A DNA stretch of 18,727 nt from Nitrospira sp. (lineage in GTDB: Bacteria; UBA9089; CG2-30-40-21; SBAY01). Each line of letters begins with the position of its first letter. The first letter of the stretch is position 1. The stretch lies in contig SBAY01000184.1 of assembly GCA_005239945.1 (NCBI GenBank), positions 1 through 18,727 on the forward strand. The letters run 5' to 3'. Positions 15,515 through 18,727 of the stretch are shown one piece after another. The position numbers and the translations under genes were made by a program. The notes below the pieces were generated by a model. It did no database searches. It was not told where the DNA came from and was given only the letters and a program-made list of their open reading frames with translations.

Positions 15515-18500
15515 TTACTCCCCAATTAATTGAACATTAGCTACTTTCACCCAAAATCCCCATCCGTAACCATAAATATTTATTTTAGTAATTATCTTTG
15601 GTCGTGGGAAAAGTTGTCTTATAAGATTTCCAGATGTCCATGAATACCATACCTTTTCCTTTACCATTTCTTCCAACTCAGGGGCAGTTATTTCACCCTG
15701 GCATTTAAATCCTTTTCTCCACAGTTGTGTCTTCCCTTCGATATCTGTATATTCTAATTCTAAAATTAATGGGAAAACTTTTTCAACGAATTTATCACCA
15801 AAGAATGAGGAATAGAGGATTTTTACATCGGCCGTTAATATTAAAGAAATATAATCAGCCACCGGCATCCATAATGATTGACTTACCCCTAATTTCCCTT
15901 CTGCGGTAGCTACCCTTGTCCATTCCAGGACATGGGGATACTCATCGCTATCCATAGATACACCTATTTTACTTACCCCTTTACCTGTTTCGAACTTTTC
16001 CCAATGTCTCAATCCATCAGCAAAATCACCGTTAGCTAATATTTTTGTAGGAATTACGGGAGAAACAGGTGTTTCAGTTTGAGGTAATATTTCTGCAGGA
16101 GGTATGATTTTTTCTGGAGCCTTTTTAGATATTTTTACCTTTGGTAACGGCTCTTTTTTCTTTGGAACTTGAGGTGTTACCTCTTGAGGTGTTACCTCTT
16201 GAGGTATTGCCTTTTCTGGTGCGATTATCACCTCTGCAGGAATCTTTGGAACAAGTGGTAATGTTCTTTCACAAATCAATTGAAGATTTGCTATCCTGGC
16301 TTTAATCTCCAACCCAGAGCCGTAAATCTTTACTCCCTTAATTACTCGCGGAGTTGGAGTTATAAGGTCTATTAAATTAGGGGATGTCCAGGAATACCAA
16401 CTGTTTTTGGGTATGCATTCGCCAATTCTTGGATAATTGATTTGTTTTTGGTACAGAAATCCATGTTTGAATGAGGCAATATTTTCCTGGGCATCTTCAT
16501 ATTCTAATTCAATAGTCATTGGATAATCTCCTCCTTGCATCCCATCATTTTTTAACGATGAGGAAATTACCTTGACATCTGCCTTTATAACCAAGTAGAC
16601 ATATTCGGAAATATCCATATTTAATCGTTGTTCAACCCCTATTTTTCCCAGTTCCTTTCCCATTTTACTTTGTTCGAATTTTAATACCTTTGGATATTCT
16701 GCTTCGCTGATAATCTCGATTTTCCTCTCTCCCTGCTTATGAACCGTTTCAAATTCCTGCCAATATTCTAATCCATCTCTAAAATCACTATTAGTTAATT
16801 GGGGAAGTATTACTTTGGGCGGTATTACTTCAGGGGTTACTACTTCAGGAAGAGGTAATACGACTTGAGGTTTTACCACCTCTTCTTCAACCTTCGCTAC
16901 CTTGATTTCCTCGGCTACGGGTATCTGTGGTATGGCTGCCTCTGTTACTGGCGCTATCTCTGTGAGAACTTCGGGCCTTACCTCTTCTACGATTGGAGGT
17001 GGTGTAACGGCAGGTGGAACCTCTTCCACAACCTTTGGTATTTCAACAACTTGGGGTATTACCTCTTGCGGTGGTACCTCTTCAACCTTGGCCACCTTGA
17101 TTTCTTCAATCACGGGTATCTGCGGCACAGCTACCTCTTCTACCGGCGGTATCTCTATGGAAACTTCGGGTTTTACCTCTGCTACCACCGGCGGAACTTC
17201 AACGGCTACCTGAGGCTCCTTTTTCAATCGTTTTTTCTTCTTCGCTGGCTTTTCCTTGGGCTTTTCCTTGACCACCTTAACCTCTTCCTTAACCTTAGCC
17301 TTTAAATCTTCTACGATTGGAGGTGGTGTAACGGCAGGTGGAACCTCTTCCACAACCTTTGGTATTTCAACAACTGGCGGCGTTACCTCCTGAGGTAGTA
17401 CAACCTCTTCTTCAACCCTGGTCACTTTGATTTCTTCAACCACGGGTATCTGTGGCACGGCTACCTCTTCTACCGGCGGTATCTCTGGGGGAACTTCGGG
17501 TTTTACCTCTGCTATCACCGGTGGTATTTCAACAGGGGGTTTAACCTTTTCCTCTGGCAGTGGCACAACCTCTAATTTTGGCGATATTACCCTAACTACT
17601 ACCTCAGATGGCTTTTCTGGTGAGGGTGTTATTCCTTCTGTAACCAATTTGACATTATCCACCCTACCTTTAAATCCCATACCCGCACCATATATTTTTA
17701 ATTTTGTGAGCAATTTTGGTTTCGGGACTAACATCTCTATTAAATTTGGGGATGAATAGGAATACCACTTGTTCTTTGGTATTTTCTCTCCTATTTCCGT
17801 GTAATTAAGTATCGTTTGCTTGAATGGTTCATCATAAAGAAAGCCATGTTTCCAGGTATTAACATTTCCCTCTGCATCCTGATATTCTAATTCAATCATA
17901 ACCGGATATGACTTGTCTTCATCACTATCCATTGATGAATAGATAACCTTTACATCTGCACCAACCATTAATAAAGGAGATTTAGAAATATCTAAATTTA
18001 ACGATTGACTTATTCCGAACTCTCCTTTTCCCTTTATCCTGCCAATTCTTTTAAACTCAAGTACCTTTGGATAGTCCGTGGTATCATAAGTAACTTGAAG
18101 GATTTTCGTTCCATCAGGTGTTTCAATCTTATCCCAATGGTTAAGATCCAATGAAAAGTCAGGATTAGCAAGTATTTTTGTCGTCCTTGCAGGTATTTGT
18201 GGTTTTTCTACTTGAGGTATTTTCTCTTCTTCAATCTTGACCACCTTAACCTTTTCCTCAACCTTAGGCGTTACCTCTTCTACGATTGGAGATGGTGTAA
18301 TGGCAGGTGGAACCTCTTCCACAACCTTTGGTATTTCAACAACTGGCGGCGTTACCTCCTGAGGTGGTACAACCTCTTCTTCAACCCTGGCCACCTTGAT
18401 TTCTTCAACCACGGGTATCTGTGGCACGGCTACCTCTTCTACCGGCGGTATCTCTATGGGAACTTCGGGTTTTACCTCTGCTACCACCGGCGGAACTTCA

Positions 18501-18727
18501 ACGGCTACCTCAGGCTCCTTTTTCAATCGTTTTTTCTTCTTCGCTGGCTTTTCCTTGGGCTTTTTCTTGACCACCTTAACCTCTTCTTCAACCTTCGCTA
18601 CCTTGATTTCCTCGGCTACAGGTATCTGCGGCACGGCTACCTTTTCTACTGGCGGTATCTCTGTGGGAGCTTCGGGTGTTACCTCTGCTACGATTGGAGG
18701 TGGTGTAACGGCAGGTGGAACCTCTTC
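15515..18727 (-). CDS. Pro/Glu/Val/Lys-rich repeat protein with three beta-rich domains (5' end outside window)
   Basis: The open frame continues to the right edge: 31 further codons precede an internal GTG at 18634, in the same repeat style, so the true start lies outside. The visible 1070 residues alternate charged, proline-rich linkers with three related domains of about 170 residues, at about 17625-18185, 16262-16810 and 15518-16055. Each domain opens with a motif like ILANGDFADGLRHWEKFET, contains LILTADVKILYSS and LELEYTDIEG, then a WYSWTSGNLI-type motif, and ends with IYGYGWGFWVKVANVQLI. The pattern resembles galactose-binding/carbohydrate-binding jelly rolls, which I infer but cannot confirm. 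The linkers repeat VPPAVTPPPIVEEV, IPPVEEVAVPQIPV and VVEIPKVVEEV, with a Lys block (KPAKKKKRLKKEP) twice. Such linkers often span the envelope, as in TonB. No function can be assigned. Confidence 0.85.
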   Translation of the reverse strand, partial: EEVPPAVTPPPIVAEVTPEAPTEIPPVEKVAVPQIPVAEEIKVAKVEEEVKVVKKKPKEKPAKKKKRLKKEPEVAVEVPPVVAEVKPEVPIEIPPVEEVAVPQIPVVEEIKVARVEEEVVPPQEVTPPVVEIPKVVEEVPPAITPSPIVEEVTPKVEEKVKVVKIEEEKIPQVEKPQIPARTTKILANPDFSLDLNHWDKIETPDGTKILQVTYDTTDYPKVLEFKRIGRIKGKGEFGISQSLNLDISKSPLLMVGADVKVIYSSMDSDEDKSYPVMIELEYQDAEGNVNTWKHGFLYDEPFKQTILNYTEIGEKIPKNKWYSYSSPNLIEMLVPKPKLLTKLKIYGAGMGFKGRVDNVKLVTEGITPSPEKPSEVVVRVISPKLEVVPLPEEKVKPPVEIPPVIAEVKPEVPPEIPPVEEVAVPQIPVVEEIKVTRVEEEVVLPQEVTPPVVEIPKVVEEVPPAVTPPPIVEDLKAKVKEEVKVVKEKPKEKPAKKKKRLKKEPQVAVEVPPVVAEVKPEVSIEIPPVEEVAVPQIPVIEEIKVAKVEEVPPQEVIPQVVEIPKVVEEVPPAVTPPPIVEEVRPEVLTEIAPVTEAAIPQIPVAEEIKVAKVEEEVVKPQVVLPLPEVVTPEVIPPKVILPQLTNSDFRDGLEYWQEFETVHKQGERKIEIISEAEYPKVLKFEQSKMGKELGKIGVEQRLNMDISEYVYLVIKADVKVISSSLKNDGMQGGDYPMTIELEYEDAQENIASFKHGFLYQKQINYPRIGECIPKNSWYSWTSPNLIDLITPTPRVIKGVKIYGSGLEIKARIANLQLICERTLPLVPKIPAEVIIAPEKAIPQEVTPQEVTPQVPKKKEPLPKVKISKKAPEKIIPPAEILPQTETPVSPVIPTKILANGDFADGLRHWEKFETGKGVSKIGVSMDSDEYPHVLEWTRVATAEGKLGVSQSLWMPVADYISLILTADVKILYSSFFGDKFVEKVFPLILELEYTDIEGKTQLWRKGFKCQGEITAPELEEMVKEKVWYSWTSGNLIRQLFPRPKIITKINIYGYGWGFWVKVANVQLIGE
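16860..17560 (-). repeat. DNA-level tandem and dispersed repeats in the proline-rich linker, block 1
   Basis: A roughly 60-bp unit starting GATTGGAGGTGG (plus strand) occurs almost unchanged at 16991-17050 and 17315-17374. A second unit around GGTATCTGNGGCAC recurs near 17115 and 17444. The stretch 17095-17288 is nearly identical to 18395-18588, including the Lys-rich segment. Similarity at DNA level is higher than needed for protein function, which points to recent duplication or gene conversion. Confidence 0.8.
18230..18727 (-). repeat. DNA-level repeats in the proline-rich linker, block 2 (cut by window edge)
   Basis: Copies of the same two units as in block 1 occur at 18284-18343 and from 18692 to the edge, and near 18415 and 18624. 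The array clearly continues beyond the window. Long nearly identical copies on both sides of the first beta-rich domain could recombine and change the number of linker-domain modules. Confidence 0.8.

Noticed and set aside
16865..17759. Plus-strand open frames opposite the proline-rich gene, including a Tyr/Leu/Phe-rich and a Thr/Ser/Gly-rich frame
   Set aside because: They are antisense shadows of the repetitive linker; composition follows from the codons on the other strand and no ribosome site supports them.

Overview
The window looks like an accessory stretch of the chromosome of an uncultivated, AT-rich bacterium, probably a free-living anaerobe of a candidate phylum. The signs are a giant mosaic secreted protein built from FG-GAP, Ycf48-type, DUF11 and PQQ-type repeats with a FlgD/T9SS-like C-terminus, a long-form dihydropteroate synthase, a type II toxin-antitoxin pair, and many short palindromic repeats near stop codons. 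Combinations like this are common in metagenome-assembled genomes of Omnitrophota-like or similar phyla. The phylum itself is a guess; no rRNA or marker gene is present.

Layout, left to right. Bases 1-174 hold a good sigma70-type promoter. 175-7596 (+) encodes a 2473-residue secreted beta-propeller/adhesin-like protein. 7642-8297 (+) is an antitoxin/PIN toxin operon whose genes overlap by 4 bp. 8298-8547 is intergenic, locally GC-rich and full of inverted repeats, including one that could sequester a strong Shine-Dalgarno-like sequence. 8548-8982 (+) is a small four-helix membrane protein. 8983-9148 carries a triple 15-bp repeat and a hairpin. 9149-10363 (+) is folP. Convergent to it, 10574-13972 (-) encodes a large HD domain - nSTAND1 NTPase - 12 HEAT repeat protein. 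This gene is bracketed by two copies of a MITE-like, near-palindromic element (168 and 175 bp) in opposite orientation. Upstream, 14190-15200 (-) is a LysM/M23 peptidase with a perfect consensus promoter. 15515-18727 (-) is the C-terminal part of a long Pro/Glu/Val/Lys-rich protein with three related ~170-residue beta-rich domains; it is cut by the right edge of the window.

The most interesting unit is the STAND gene with its inverted repeat flanks (10363-14168). It has the layout of a bacterial conflict or signalling protein: a possible HD phosphohydrolase effector, a STAND NTPase switch and a HEAT-repeat sensor. It sits in a setting that suggests mobility or inversion. A defence role is inference only. 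The giant protein, the M23 peptidase and the proline-rich protein all point to the cell envelope. I see no tRNA, rRNA, CRISPR array, transposase or phage structural gene.
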